64,000 nucleotides of DNA from positions 636,785 through 700,784 of the forward strand of contig NC_061064.1 of assembly GCF_021917145.1 (NCBI RefSeq). Reading direction: 5' to 3'. The notes beneath the pieces were generated by a model. It did not search any database and had not been told where the DNA came from. It was given only the letters and a program-made list of their open reading frames with translations. The translations under genes and the position numbers were made by a program. This document shows, one piece after another, positions 63,691-64,000 of the stretch (the stretch's first letter is position 1; each line of letters opens with the position of its first letter). The DNA is from Hypomesus transpacificus. Lineage: Eukaryota; Chordata; Actinopteri; Osmeriformes; Osmeridae.

Positions 63691-64000
63691 GAATGCTGAG
63701 GGGGCAGGCCAGAGGCAGACAGTGATGTAGTGCTGCAGGCCACAGACACTCAAATGAACAGCGTGTCTGCAGGGGACAGTGAGCAGTCAAAAGGACAAAC
63801 CAGCCCTGCATTGTAGCATCCATTTGTGATTTTGGGTCAAGCGGCTTTCATCTGTGCGTGTGCATTCAAGACGCTGGAGAAAGGAGAGCGATGACGCCGT
63901 TTAAAAAGCAGCACAATCGACCGGCTTGTCTGGTTGTCGCTGCCCTGCCCCGGATTAGGGTTCTTTCTACGATCCTGTGTATTGAACCACTGCTGGAGCT

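Overview
The window is nuclear DNA from a ray-finned fish, almost certainly a teleost. It holds eight intron-containing protein-coding genes with GT-AG introns, many CA/CT/GA microsatellites, and many copies of a tRNA-derived SINE whose 3' tail contains GTCTGCTAAATGA. All the recognisable proteins are vertebrate orthologues. I cannot name the species; a smelt- or pike-like lower euteleost is only a guess. No rRNA gene, true tRNA gene, CRISPR array or intact transposase was seen.

Layout, left to right. (1) ammecr1 (+), last five coding exons (774-7593), with a 3'UTR of about 4.5 kb. (2) tmem164 (-), six coding exons (24771 down to 13655), tail-to-tail with ammecr1. (3) fundc2 (+), five exons (28626-30683). 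(4) cmc4 (-), two exons (31838 down to 31531), tail-to-tail with fundc2. (5) cdca5/sororin (+), five exons (32342-33729), head-to-head with cmc4 across a 503-bp shared promoter. (6) A large gene (+, about 35842-41468) encoding a TJAP1/BEGAIN-family coiled-coil protein. Its N-terminal two thirds is a serine run plus about 30 tandem histidine-rich repeats. (7) A peripherin-2/ROM1-type photoreceptor tetraspanin (+), five coding exons (44750-48187). (8) rps6ka4/MSK2 (+), 18 coding exons (51142-58114), with a 3'UTR to about 59815. The remaining 4 kb is repeat-rich with no gene I can support. Exon boundaries were read by hand from splice signals; for every complete model the exon lengths and phases add up to one open frame.

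The order joins two sets that are separate in human: AMMECR1, TMEM164, FUNDC2 and CMC4 are X-linked, while CDCA5, ROM1 and RPS6KA4 are on 11q12-q13. TJAP1 and PRPH2 are both on human 6p21 and BEGAIN and RPS6KA5 both on 14q32. The histidine-rich gene, between cdca5 and a prph2/rom1 gene and followed by an MSK gene, therefore looks like a third, possibly tetrapod-lost, member of the TJAP1/BEGAIN family. It is the most novel object in the window.

The genes form no pathway. Themes present are autophagy and lipid metabolism (tmem164), mitochondria (fundc2, cmc4), sister-chromatid cohesion (cdca5), cell-junction or synaptic scaffolding (TJAP1/BEGAIN-like), the photoreceptor disc rim (rom1/prph2-like) and stress/MAPK signalling to chromatin (rps6ka4).
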